The position numbers were made by a program, and so were the translations under genes. Source: Pareuzebyella sediminis (GTDB taxonomy: Bacteria > Bacteroidota > Bacteroidia > Flavobacteriales > Flavobacteriaceae). From it: a stretch of DNA of 64,000 nucleotides. Numbering within the stretch: the first letter of the stretch is position 1; each line of letters opens with the position of its first letter. The DNA lies in NCBI RefSeq assembly GCF_008367235.1, contig NZ_VTZS01000002.1, positions 496,001 through 560,000 of the forward strand, in the 5' to 3' direction. Shown here piece by piece: positions 27,331 to 36,371 of the stretch. The notes under the pieces were generated by a model, which had not been told where the DNA came from, searched no databases, and worked only from the letters and a program-made list of their open reading frames with translations.

Positions 27331-29712
27331 ATGCATAGCAATAGCACTAAAAATTTTCTTCTCCTGCTTTTGATTTTTGGCTTCACTGTGGCAAAGGCTC
27401 AAACCGAAACCGTTCAAATTATCGGAAAAGTTGTCGATTCAAATGGACTACCCATTGAATTTGCCACCGTTCTTATTGGCGATTCCGAAACCAAAAAGGC
27501 CCTTGAAGGTACTACGACGATTGAAGATGGAAGTTTCTCAATGGAGATCGACGCGTCTAATTTCTACATTGAAATTAGTTTTATCGGATTCGAAAAAAAA
27601 ACATTCGGTTCACCAGTGACGAAAGGGGGACAAATTGACTTGGGTACGGTAACGCTTTCCGAGGATACCGAACAGTTGGAGGAAGTAATTGTTCAAGGGG
27701 AAATTTCGAGAACAGAATTTAAGTTGGATAAGCGTGTTTTCAACGTGGGAAAGGATTTAAGTACCACCGGGGCGAGTGCGCTGGATGTTTTGAACAATGT
27801 ACCATCGGTCAATGTAAATATAGAGGGGCAAATCAGTTTAAGGGGAAGTCAAGGTGTTCAGATCTTAATTAACGGGAAACCTTCTGTAATTGCCAGCGAG
27901 GAAGGGAATACGTTGGGCACTATTACTGCCGATATGATCGATAGGGTTGAGGTCATTACCAACCCATCTGCAAAGTATGATGCCGAAGGTACCTCGGGCA
28001 TTATCAACATCGTCATCAAAAAAGAGCAGCGAAAGGGGCTAAATGGTTCCGTTTCGGTGAACACTGGAGCCCCTGATGCGCACAGTCTTGGGGTTAGCTT
28101 AAACCGTAGGGGCGAAAAGTTTAATTTGTTCAGCCAATTGGGTTTCGGTATACGCGAGCTGCCCAACGACCTTGTAAACCGTAATGTTGATTTGGTAAAT
28201 AATACGACAATACTATCGAGAGGTACGGAATACCGCAATGAGACGTATTACAATGTAGTCTTGGGAACGGACTATTATTTGAACGATAGCAATGTGATTA
28301 CCCTTTCTGGAAATTTTGCCATGGAAATCGAAGATCAACCTTCCCAAACTGCTTTCACGGCACTAGACGCCTCGGGTATCAGTACTTCGGAGTGGGAACG
28401 TACCGAAGTGACCGAAGCTACCAACCCCAAGTTACAATTCGAATTACAGTACAAGAAAGATTTTGATGAGAATGATGAACACACTTTGATCTTTAGTTCA
28501 TTAGGCAGCTTTTTTGGAAAAGATCAATCGTCTGATTTTAATAATACCACCATTAGCGGCGATAACAATGATGCCCAGCAAAAGACCCGAACCGATTTCA
28601 AGGAGGGAATCTTCACTTTTAAACTAGATTACACCCGGCCTTTTTCGGAAAAATGGAAGCTGGAATCTGGAGCGCAGTTCGTATTGAACGATGTGGCCAA
28701 CGACTACGAGGTTTCCAATCTACAAAACGGTGATTTTATTATAGACAATGGGTTGACCAATGTCTTTGAATTCAATCAAAATGTATTGGGTCTCTATGGA
28801 ACCGGTTCGTACGAGGGCACCAAATGGGGTGTCAAAGCAGGATTGCGTGTAGAACAGACCAATCAAGATACTTTTCTGGCCACTACGAACGAGACAAACG
28901 GACAGGATTATGCCAATTTGTTTCCTAGCATCCATTCATCGTATAAGTTTAGCGATAAGATATCATTGCAGGCTGGCTATTCGAAGAGAATTTATCGACC
29001 GAGAATGTGGGATTTGAACCCCTTCTTTAACATCCGCAATAACTTCAGTATACGACAGGGGAATCCTGATTTGCAACCTGAATTTACCGATTCCTATGAG
29101 GTTACGAGCATTTACATATTGGGTCGGGCTTCGTTGAACTTTGGGGTCTATCATCGATATACTACCGAAGTCATAGAGCGGGTATCTGTTTTTGAAAATA
29201 ATGTGAACACGGTTCGCCCTGAAAATATTGGGGAAAACAATACGACCGGTATTGAGTTCAATGCAAAATATAGTCCTGCCAAGTGGTTGACCCTCAATGG
29301 TGATTTTAACTATAGCCAATTCAATCGCGATGGTACCTTTGAAAATACGGTATTTGATTTTAACGGGAATCAATGGTCATCAAAATTGATGGCAAAATTA
29401 AAACTACCGGCAGATTTTGAGATGGAAACGACCGGTAATTACCAATCCGGTTTTAAAACCGTTCAGGGTACAATGAGCGATCAGCTTTTCATGGACCTCG
29501 GTGTTCGCAAAAATATACTCAAAGGAAAAGCTGTACTGAACTTGAGTGTCCGCGATTTATTCGCTTCAAGGGTGAACGAAAATCAAATTGCTCAGGCCAA
29601 TTTTGAAGTCTACAATCGCCGTCAGCGTGGTACGTTCGTCGCTTTTGGTTTTAGCTATGGATTCGGCAAAGGAGAGGCCATGCAGTACTCTGGTCAGCGT
29701 AGGCGCTTTTAA
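27331..29712 (+). CDS. TonB-dependent-receptor-like outer-membrane beta-barrel protein
   Basis: A 793-residue protein with signal peptide (ending AKAQ), an N-terminal carboxypeptidase-regulatory-like domain (about 28-110), a plug domain (about 130-230; SALDVLNNVPSVNV, GVQILINGKPS, VEVITNPSAKYDAEG) and an OMP_b-brl_3-type 20-plus-strand barrel to the C terminus. No SusD partner follows. Such receptors lack a clear substrate; peptide or metal-chelate transport is possible. It is divergent from a LytS/LytTR pair. Confidence 0.92.
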   Translation: MHSNSTKNFLLLLLIFGFTVAKAQTETVQIIGKVVDSNGLPIEFATVLIGDSETKKALEGTTTIEDGSFSMEIDASNFYIEISFIGFEKKTFGSPVTKGGQIDLGTVTLSEDTEQLEEVIVQGEISRTEFKLDKRVFNVGKDLSTTGASALDVLNNVPSVNVNIEGQISLRGSQGVQILINGKPSVIASEEGNTLGTITADMIDRVEVITNPSAKYDAEGTSGIINIVIKKEQRKGLNGSVSVNTGAPDAHSLGVSLNRRGEKFNLFSQLGFGIRELPNDLVNRNVDLVNNTTILSRGTEYRNETYYNVVLGTDYYLNDSNVITLSGNFAMEIEDQPSQTAFTALDASGISTSEWERTEVTEATNPKLQFELQYKKDFDENDEHTLIFSSLGSFFGKDQSSDFNNTTISGDNNDAQQKTRTDFKEGIFTFKLDYTRPFSEKWKLESGAQFVLNDVANDYEVSNLQNGDFIIDNGLTNVFEFNQNVLGLYGTGSYEGTKWGVKAGLRVEQTNQDTFLATTNETNGQDYANLFPSIHSSYKFSDKISLQAGYSKRIYRPRMWDLNPFFNIRNNFSIRQGNPDLQPEFTDSYEVTSIYILGRASLNFGVYHRYTTEVIERVSVFENNVNTVRPENIGENNTTGIEFNAKYSPAKWLTLNGDFNYSQFNRDGTFENTVFDFNGNQWSSKLMAKLKLPADFEMETTGNYQSGFKTVQGTMSDQLFMDLGVRKNILKGKAVLNLSVRDLFASRVNENQIAQANFEVYNRRQRGTFVAFGFSYGFGKGEAMQYSGQRRRF

Positions 29713-29909
29713 AGATTTATTGTTACACAAATGAAGCGAGAGTTTCTTAAAAAAGGTTTTAAAGCAACCGCTCAGGTGGGTAATGGATCTGATATGGTTT
29801 TCGGAACAAGGCTTTAGAAGAATATGGAAGATTTAATCGAGGGTACCCTTTAATAAAGTAAAGTAGTATAAACTATCATTCTAATACTCGTTTTCAAAAG
29901 CAACAAATC

Positions 29910-30470
29910 ATGAAAAACATTCTCTCTTTTTTATTAATAATGGCAGGGATAACCCTTTCCGCCCAAAGTGTCTGGAAAGCAGATAATGCCCATTCAAAAG
30001 TAGGTTTTGGAATTACCCACCTCTTGATTTCTGAGGTTGAGGGTCATTTTGGAGACTTTGAGATTACGGCAATGGCAGACGAATCTTTTGGTGAGCCTGA
30101 TTTTACCGTTGATATCAAGACAGAAAGTATCGATACCGATAACGAACGTAGAGACAATCATTTGCGAAGTGCTGATTTTTTCGAGGTGGATACCTATCCG
30201 ACCATATCTTTCAAAACCACGTCATTTGAAAAAACTGGTGATAAAACTTTTGAACTGACCGGTGATTTAACAATGCACGGGGTCACCAAGTCTGTGACGC
30301 TTGAAGGCAAACTTAATGGCATCATTACCGATCAGCGCAGCAATAAATTAAAAGCCGGACTTAAGTTGACCGGTACCGTCAATCGACTTGATTTCGAAAT
30401 TGGAGGCAAAACACCTACTATTGGCGATGAGGTAGATTTGACTATTAATCTCGAAATGGCCCAACAATAG
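29910..30470 (+). CDS. YceI-family periplasmic lipid-binding protein
   Basis: A 186-residue secreted protein with signal peptide (ending LSAQS) and the YceI lipocalin-like fold: WKADNAHSKVGFGITHLLISEVEGHF, RDNHLRSADFFEVDTYPTISFKT and LTGDLTMHGVTKSVTL are hallmark segments. Family members bind polyisoprenoids or amphiphiles; the physiological role is unsettled. It lies 197 bases downstream of the barrel gene. Confidence 0.95.
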   Translation: MKNILSFLLIMAGITLSAQSVWKADNAHSKVGFGITHLLISEVEGHFGDFEITAMADESFGEPDFTVDIKTESIDTDNERRDNHLRSADFFEVDTYPTISFKTTSFEKTGDKTFELTGDLTMHGVTKSVTLEGKLNGIITDQRSNKLKAGLKLTGTVNRLDFEIGGKTPTIGDEVDLTINLEMAQQ

Positions 30471-30616
30471 TTTTGAGACCGAATCGAGTCTACACCTGAT
30501 GGGGCAGGGCATTGCAATGAAGAACAAAATTCGACGTAGCCTTTTATGTTGCTTTATCTGGTGTATTTGGAAGTAATTTTTTTGTAAGCGAATATTAAAT
30601 ACAGTGTTTCTTAATT

Positions 30617-31126
30617 ATGGGAAGAAAAACTGAACAGACCTTTAGGGTAATCCATCGATACTTGGGCTTTTTCTTAGCAGGTATAATGATTGTATATGCG
30701 ATCAGCGGTATTGTACTGACCTTTAGAAATACAGATTATCTGAAAAAAGAAATTCATTACGAAAAGAACTTAGAACCATATCTTTCGGCCGAAGACTTGG
30801 GTAGTGCTTTGGGTATGGGTCGGTTTAGGGTAGATAAGGAACAGGATGATCTATTGTATTTTCAAGGGGGAACGTACAATACCAAAACCGGAGTCGCCGA
30901 TTACACCGTAAAAAAACTACCCTTGCTCTTAGATAATATGAACAAAATACATAAGATGCATTCGGGCCATCCTCTTTTTTGGCTCGGTATTTTTTTCGGG
31001 GTCTCCCTACTTTTCTTTGCTGTTTCTGCTTTTTGGATGTTCAGGCCAACCACATCGATATTTAGAAAAGGACTCTATTTTACGGCAGGAGGTATCATTT
31101 TGACCCTAATCTTATTATTTGTTTAA
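30617..31126 (+). CDS. PepSY-associated membrane protein
   Basis: A 169-residue inner-membrane protein. TM1 (about 12-35, HRYLGFFLAGIMIVYAISGIVLTF) is of the PepSY-associated type, with a short periplasmic PepSY-like segment (45-110). A His-containing loop (NKIHKMHSGHPLFWL) and two C-terminal helices follow. Relatives occur with iron-uptake and redox functions and may bind heme through such histidines; this is family context only. It follows yceI on the same strand. Confidence 0.85.
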   Translation: MGRKTEQTFRVIHRYLGFFLAGIMIVYAISGIVLTFRNTDYLKKEIHYEKNLEPYLSAEDLGSALGMGRFRVDKEQDDLLYFQGGTYNTKTGVADYTVKKLPLLLDNMNKIHKMHSGHPLFWLGIFFGVSLLFFAVSAFWMFRPTTSIFRKGLYFTAGGIILTLILLFV

Positions 31127-31374
31127 AGGCATATTTTTCGTGTTTTTTGAATCCTTAGTACCCCCTGGAAGGGCCAAGGAAAGAACAGAAAACCCTAAAG
31201 GCGAATGAAGTTTTTTTAACGTGATAGATTATTTGAAAAAATCGGAGCTAAGACGTCAGAACTGTTAACCTGCTCTTTTGACGTATAAAAAGATGGTCAA
31301 AGCGACGGAGTTTTCCCATTCATTTTTGAGCGTGTCAAATACTTTTAATCGTACAGGATAACGAACGGATTTAA

Positions 31375-32142
31375 TCAAGAAGCCATCCAGTTCTTAAAAT
31401 CGGTCGCTTTGGCTTTGCTAATGAAAATACGTTCTGCGCAATCGGGGTTGACGCTAACGATGAGCTTGCCATTGAAATAGTACTTTATTTTGGCGATAGC
31501 ATCCTTTTTAATGATAAACTGCCTGTTGGCTCTGTAAAATAGACTAGGGTCTATTTCTTCTTCGACTTCCTCCAGTTTGCTATCGATACTATACGACATA
31601 TTGTTTAAAGTAGTTGCCCATACGATTCCCGATTCGATTCGAAAGTAGGCGATGTTCTCGATTTTCAAGGGGACAAGTTGATCGCGTTGACTGACCAAGA
31701 AAGTTGATTTATAAGTGGGTTTGCCGACTTTTATCAAATCAAGAAGGCCGTTCATCTGATGTTCCGAAATACTCCTGTCCTTCGATTGTAGGGTAAACTG
31801 TTCAAGCGCCTCTCCTAGCTCTTCTTGATCTATAGGCTTGAGCAAGTAGTCAATACTATTGACCTTAAAGGCTTTTAGTGCATATTGGTCGTAAGCTGTG
31901 GTAAAAATAACGGGAATGGAAATTTTGGCGCGATCAAAGATCTCGAAAGAAATACCATCGGCCAAGTGAATGTCCATGAACACTAGTTCGGCGTTATTAG
32001 GTTTGGTGAAATAATCGACGGAAGCTGCAACGGAATCCAAAACCTTAAGTATTTCGATACTATCGTCTATAGAGTGCAGCAAATAGGCAAGATTGTCACT
32101 TGCAGCCAGTTCGTCCTCAACGATTACGACCCTCATTTCCAT
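31375..32142 (-). CDS. LytTR-family response regulator
   Basis: A 255-residue regulator with receiver domain (Asp57 in LVFMDIHLADG; Lys in LLKPID) and LytTR DNA-binding domain (about 145-250; SLFYRANRQFIIKKDAI). It overlaps the kinase gene by 10 bases. Together they are the third LytS/LytTR pair in the window. Confidence 0.94.
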   Translation of the reverse strand: MEMRVVIVEDELAASDNLAYLLHSIDDSIEILKVLDSVAASVDYFTKPNNAELVFMDIHLADGISFEIFDRAKISIPVIFTTAYDQYALKAFKVNSIDYLLKPIDQEELGEALEQFTLQSKDRSISEHQMNGLLDLIKVGKPTYKSTFLVSQRDQLVPLKIENIAYFRIESGIVWATTLNNMSYSIDSKLEEVEEEIDPSLFYRANRQFIIKKDAIAKIKYYFNGKLIVSVNPDCAERIFISKAKATDFKNWMAS

Positions 32143-33167
32143 TTCTTTATCGGAAGTTCTACGCTAAAGTAATTGTTTTCGGTATTAATCTTCAATTCTT
32201 GCTTACGCAGTAGTACATATCTTTTTTTTAGGTTTACCAAACCGTTTCCCGTTCCTTCCGCTAGGGTAGTGCGTGGTCGCGCCTTATTTTGTACAAAGAT
32301 GGAACCTTGTTCGGAGTAGATCTTCACCAAGAGAGGATGGGATTCGGATATCTCATTGTGCTTGACCGCATTTTCTACCAGCAATTGTAGGGCCAATGGG
32401 GGTATCCGCTCATCGAGATAGCTCTCTTCAATGTTAATGTCAATTGAAAAACGATCGCGATATCTCGTTTTGATAAGGTAGGTATAGCTCTCGAGATACT
32501 TTAACTCTTCCCGCACACTCACAAGATCACTATCATTGCTTTGCAAGATATAGCGGTACATGTAGGATAATTTTTTGATGAATTGCGTGGCGGCTTCATT
32601 ATCACGCACTAAGGAAGTCAACGAATTTAATGAGTTGAAAAGAAAGTGGGGATCGATCTGGTTCTTTAAAGCCGCGAGCTCACTCTGTAAATTTTGCTGT
32701 TTGAGTTTTTCGTTCTCAATGCTACTCTCCTGTTGATCTGTCTGTAGACGAAGGATCCTTGCAATAAAAAACAATACGATCAATAATATCTCGTAGCTAA
32801 AACGTAAGAACCCCCTGTCATCATTAGACAAAGGTTGGTCGACAAGAACGGGATGCAAAATTTTCCAAAGGGCCAGAATTCCGAAAAGAATCGCGATATC
32901 TATGGCGATTATAATCGCTATTTTAATCCAGAAGGGTTGTCTAATGGTTCTGTAGCCCCAATTAGTATTAAACTGAAGGATGAGCCAAGAAAATAGGGCG
33001 AGAAAAAAAAAGCGGAAGATAAAATCGTATATCCATACCCCGGAAAAGTCCATTTTACCTTCACTGAACATGTTGTAGAGGTGGATGTTTCTAGGCAGGG
33101 ATATCAAAACGGCTAATAGCAGGGCTATTTTTATAATTTCCGCTCGTTTTACCGGTTTAATGGTCAT
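32133..33167 (-). CDS. LytS-type sensor histidine kinase
   Basis: A 344-residue kinase with about four transmembrane helices (roughly 10-28, 44-66, 80-104, 120-138), a coiled coil, and a His_kinase domain with His174. The motif here reads QIDPHFLFNSLNSL, with Asp in place of the more common Asn before Pro-His. An ATPase domain follows (LLVENAVKHNE; GNGLVNLKKRY). A hairpin and then a small repeat-protein gene lie upstream on the same strand. Confidence 0.93.
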   Translation of the reverse strand: MTIKPVKRAEIIKIALLLAVLISLPRNIHLYNMFSEGKMDFSGVWIYDFIFRFFFLALFSWLILQFNTNWGYRTIRQPFWIKIAIIIAIDIAILFGILALWKILHPVLVDQPLSNDDRGFLRFSYEILLIVLFFIARILRLQTDQQESSIENEKLKQQNLQSELAALKNQIDPHFLFNSLNSLTSLVRDNEAATQFIKKLSYMYRYILQSNDSDLVSVREELKYLESYTYLIKTRYRDRFSIDINIEESYLDERIPPLALQLLVENAVKHNEISESHPLLVKIYSEQGSIFVQNKARPRTTLAEGTGNGLVNLKKRYVLLRKQELKINTENNYFSVELPIKKWK

Positions 33168-33243
33168 GATTTCTAAAAAGCTTGAATTACGGGTAAGGGT
33201 TTCAAATGTAAGGCAATTTTAAATGGAATGTTTAGATGAAAGT

Positions 33244-33271
33244 ACGGGCGTTCGAGTAATCGAACGCCCGT
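33244..33271 (-). terminator. Strong hairpin terminator after the repeat protein gene
   Basis: A perfect 12-bp stem (ACGGGCGTTCGA with TCGAACGCCCGT) and a 4-nt loop, 21 bases after the stop of the minus-strand repeat protein. The U tract on the minus strand is poor, so it may only attenuate transcription into the kinase gene. Confidence 0.65.
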
Positions 33272-33292
33272 AGCCAGTTCTGGGCTTTTCTC

Positions 33293-33676
33293 TTATCTTG
33301 AAGAGGTAGTAAAGTCTGCAGGAAGATAATCTTTGGTGTCAAAGTTGAGAAGCACTTCATCCTCATCTTCAATATATTCAATATCGGCCAACTCCAATTC
33401 CATGCCTTCATATGCATTGAAACCGAGGGGCAAGTAGACCGTGGTATCAAAACCTAATTGAAAGTTTTCTTCTTCGATGTAGACGATGTCTTCAACCTCA
33501 AGATTTTCCGCAAGTAGTTCGAGATTCCATCCTTCGATAAACGGACTGTCTGAACCGGATAAGTAGGCCATTGTGGCGTCATTATTATTTGGTTCGCATT
33601 TATGACTTCCGGTAAAAGAGATCAATACCGCTCCTATAATTCCTATTCCGAATACTGTGATTGCTTTTTTCATCAT
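33293..33676 (-). CDS. Small secreted acidic protein with two internal repeats
   Basis: A 127-residue protein I do not recognise by function. A signal-like N terminus (MMKKAITVFGIGIIGAVLISF) is followed by a short linker and two copies of a roughly 32-residue repeat (about 55-89 and 93-123) sharing the pattern DIxYIE(E/D)E...L.FDTxxYLPxxF. It is strongly acidic. Two ATGs in a row begin the frame (33676 or 33673). An exact -7 element sits about 37 bases upstream. It lies upstream of a LytS/LytTR pair on the same strand, separated by a strong hairpin. Confidence 0.75.
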   Translation of the reverse strand: MMKKAITVFGIGIIGAVLISFTGSHKCEPNNNDATMAYLSGSDSPFIEGWNLELLAENLEVEDIVYIEEENFQLGFDTTVYLPLGFNAYEGMELELADIEYIEDEDEVLLNFDTKDYLPADFTTSSR

Positions 33677-33979
33677 TTTTATTTTTAATTGTTATTGTTT
33701 TTATTTCTGTAACAAATGTAGGAGGTATGGGCTACTGGCGAACCGTTTTTTTAAGTGAAGCGACCAAATATGGTGGTGAAACGACCTCTAGTCACATTGA
33801 AGTTGGTAGGTACCTCCTGAAGAAAGAGAATAGTGGGTCTCAGGGTTCTCATAAAATCCTGAATTCCGTAAATAGCGACAGTCCATTTATGGCTACAGCT
33901 GATAGCAACAAGAGGTGATGGTCGAAACGTAATGAACCATTTTTGTACAGGAATGTAAATAGGATGTTGTGCTTCGACC
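33677..33979. other. Intergenic region with promoter for the repeat protein
   Basis: The first 45 bases are an A/T-rich leader on the minus strand. Beyond the promoter at 33713-33743 I see no gene. A plus-strand open frame at 33661-33918 has no ribosome site and no protein-like composition. The GH67 gene ends at the far side, and no clear terminator is visible for it. Confidence 0.5.
33713..33743 (-). promoter_or_regulatory. Promoter of the repeat protein gene
   Basis: On the minus strand TACATTTG (33720 to 33713) matches the TAnnTTTG -7 consensus exactly. About 18 bases upstream is TTCG, a near match to the -33 TTG box. Confidence 0.5.
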
Positions 33980-36154
33980 TTAATCCCATCTGGGGCGTAT
34001 GCCCGGGGCAAAAGGAAATTTCAAAGATTTGTAGTACTCTAACGAATGCTCTGGCTTTTCAACGCCCAAGGGCAGTTCTTTTCCAGAGAATGTTTGAAAG
34101 TAGGCCAAACAGGCATCGCGCCACCATTTGGCTTCTTTCAATTGTATCTCAAGAAGCATTCGTACTTCCGTATATTGTTGGGTTGTGATATAATTTTTAG
34201 AGGCTTCCCAAGTGTGAATCATATCTTTTACCTGATCGACCCCTTCTTGGTACTTCAAGGCCAAACCATCCCACAACATATGGCCGTTCTTCAATTCATA
34301 GTCCCAAGGAAGATGGTGGAACCATAATAGATATTTTTCGGGGCATGTTTTCGGATCATTGAAAATCTTGGCCAGTTCAGGCGCATATTGGGCTGTGGCA
34401 TTGCTGCCGGTTGGAGTTCGGTCAAATCCAATACCTTCTTTGTCGGCTTGATGATAATAGGTGGGGTTCCATTCGGGTCTGTTAAGTTCACTGACCCACG
34501 GTCCTGGGCCATAATGATGTCCGGTGTCAAAAATATGGTGTAACCCCAACGGATTCATATAATTTACCACAGCTTCCCGCGAGGTAAGCATGAGGTCTTT
34601 AATCGGTTCGATGAATTTCGAGTGGTGGGAATAGGTCGCTTTTAGCCATTCTTCGGCAATCGCTTCGGATTTTATATAAGGATCCCATGCCAAACGCCCG
34701 AAGCCATACCAGTTAGCTTGTGCAAAAGGGTGTCCGGTCCAGTTGATATCACTTCCGATATTCGCCACTCCCGCCATTCCGGTTAGCTTCTTATCATTTA
34801 AAGAGCCGTCGATTACCTTGGCTACGGTAGATCCTTTCCCTTTTCGATACGTGTCTGAATTCAACACTTCCTCAAAAAGCTTGGGTAAAAATACCAAGTG
34901 GGAACTAAACCCAAGATATTCTTGGGTTATTTGAAACTCCATCATTAAAGGGGTCTTTGGCATGGCACCGAACATAGGATGAAAGGGTTCGCGGGGCTGA
35001 AAATCGATGGCCCCGTTTTTTACTTGTACCAAAACGTTATCCATAAATAGACCGTCATAGGGTACGAATTCTGAAAACGCTTGTTTCGCCCTATCATCGG
35101 CATCATGTTCCGAATAGACAAAAGCCCTCCATATTACGACCCCATGATGGGGTTTCAGGGCTTTTGCCATCATATTGGCACCATCAACGTGGGTTCTGTC
35201 GTAGTTTTGTGGGCCAGGCTGGCCTTCGGAATTCGCTTTGACCAAAAAACCGCCAAAATCGGGGATGTAGTTGTAAATTTCATCGGCCTTATGGTTCCAC
35301 CATTGTTGAACCTCGACGTTTAGAGGATCTGCTGTTTCCAGCCCTCCGATTTCAATGGGAGCCGAGAACCGCGCCGTTAAAAAAACTTTGATGCCATAGG
35401 GTCTAAAGACATCGGCCAGTGCTTTCACTTTCTCTAAGTACATGGGTGTCAATATCAGTGCATTGGCATTTACATTGGTCAATGAAACCGCATTGATTCC
35501 GATGGAGGTATTGGCGCGGGCATAATCAATGTAGCGTTGGTCGATGTACTCTGGTAGTTTGTGCCAGTTCCAGAGAGAGAAGCCGGCATAGCCGCGTTCT
35601 ACGGTACGGTCAAGATTGTCCCAATGGTTGAGCATACGTAGTTTTATTTTCGGGGCATCGACTATCTCTAGGTTGGCTGGGTTTGTCCGTTGTTGCATGA
35701 GCATGAGCAACCTGAAAACCCCATAGAGAATACCTATATCATCTCTGGAGCTTAGAACGAGCGAAGTGTGGTTGTCAACTTTGACGTTTTTAAGAATAAA
35801 ACCATGTTCACCCAAACTATCAAACTCGTTTTGCAGCTGATGGAGTAGATTGGGGCCAAGTTCAGATTCTTTGACCACGATCAGCGTATTGGATTTTTGT
35901 AAAGTACTTTCAAAATGAAGGGTGTCGCCCAGCATCTTTTCCAATCCGTTGCGCAACTCTGTTTTTGCGGTTTTCAGTATTTCGCCATCCTCATTGAAAT
36001 AAATCGATTTTGATAGGTCTCGGTAGGCCTGGGCCCATTCTGGTTGCTCTATTTTCTTATAAGAAAGCCATAAGTCATACCCTTGTAGATCTTGGGCAAA
36101 GGAATTGGTAGAAATTAGAAAAAAGAAAAGAACGAGTATTGGTAATTTTTTCAT
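33980..36154 (-). CDS. GH67 alpha-glucuronidase
   Basis: A 724-residue secreted enzyme (signal peptide ending NSFAQ) with full GH67 layout: N-terminal beta domain, central TIM barrel, C-terminal helical domain. Active-site segments are visible: KANSEGQPGP with the general acid Glu310, then GAIDFQPREP and MMEFQITQEYLG, which carry the Asp/Glu base pair of the family. GH67 removes 4-O-methyl-glucuronic acid from the non-reducing end of xylo-oligosaccharides. No xylanase or xylosidase lies next to it, and it is divergent from the rhamnogalacturonan acetylesterase, so its link to the pectin island is only positional. Confidence 0.95.
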   Translation of the reverse strand: MKKLPILVLFFFLISTNSFAQDLQGYDLWLSYKKIEQPEWAQAYRDLSKSIYFNEDGEILKTAKTELRNGLEKMLGDTLHFESTLQKSNTLIVVKESELGPNLLHQLQNEFDSLGEHGFILKNVKVDNHTSLVLSSRDDIGILYGVFRLLMLMQQRTNPANLEIVDAPKIKLRMLNHWDNLDRTVERGYAGFSLWNWHKLPEYIDQRYIDYARANTSIGINAVSLTNVNANALILTPMYLEKVKALADVFRPYGIKVFLTARFSAPIEIGGLETADPLNVEVQQWWNHKADEIYNYIPDFGGFLVKANSEGQPGPQNYDRTHVDGANMMAKALKPHHGVVIWRAFVYSEHDADDRAKQAFSEFVPYDGLFMDNVLVQVKNGAIDFQPREPFHPMFGAMPKTPLMMEFQITQEYLGFSSHLVFLPKLFEEVLNSDTYRKGKGSTVAKVIDGSLNDKKLTGMAGVANIGSDINWTGHPFAQANWYGFGRLAWDPYIKSEAIAEEWLKATYSHHSKFIEPIKDLMLTSREAVVNYMNPLGLHHIFDTGHHYGPGPWVSELNRPEWNPTYYHQADKEGIGFDRTPTGSNATAQYAPELAKIFNDPKTCPEKYLLWFHHLPWDYELKNGHMLWDGLALKYQEGVDQVKDMIHTWEASKNYITTQQYTEVRMLLEIQLKEAKWWRDACLAYFQTFSGKELPLGVEKPEHSLEYYKSLKFPFAPGIRPRWD

Positions 36155-36371
36155 CTTTTGAATTGAAATTGGTGCCTTAATATACCTTTTTAAGAATTAT
36201 TTTTTTGAATACCCTAAAGATAGAAGGTCTTAATTTGTGAAATCGGTACTTTTGTGGCTGTTTTTGGTAGTTATGATGCATAGTGAAAACAAATGAGGTC
36301 TCATGGTCGATTGGGATCCTCTGATCCACACGCTTATTTTAAAAAGAGAAGTTGATATAATAAACTTAAAT

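Noticed and set aside
33661-33918. 85-codon plus-strand frame between the repeat protein and GH67
   Set aside because: It starts inside the leader of the opposite gene and shows no domain or signal.
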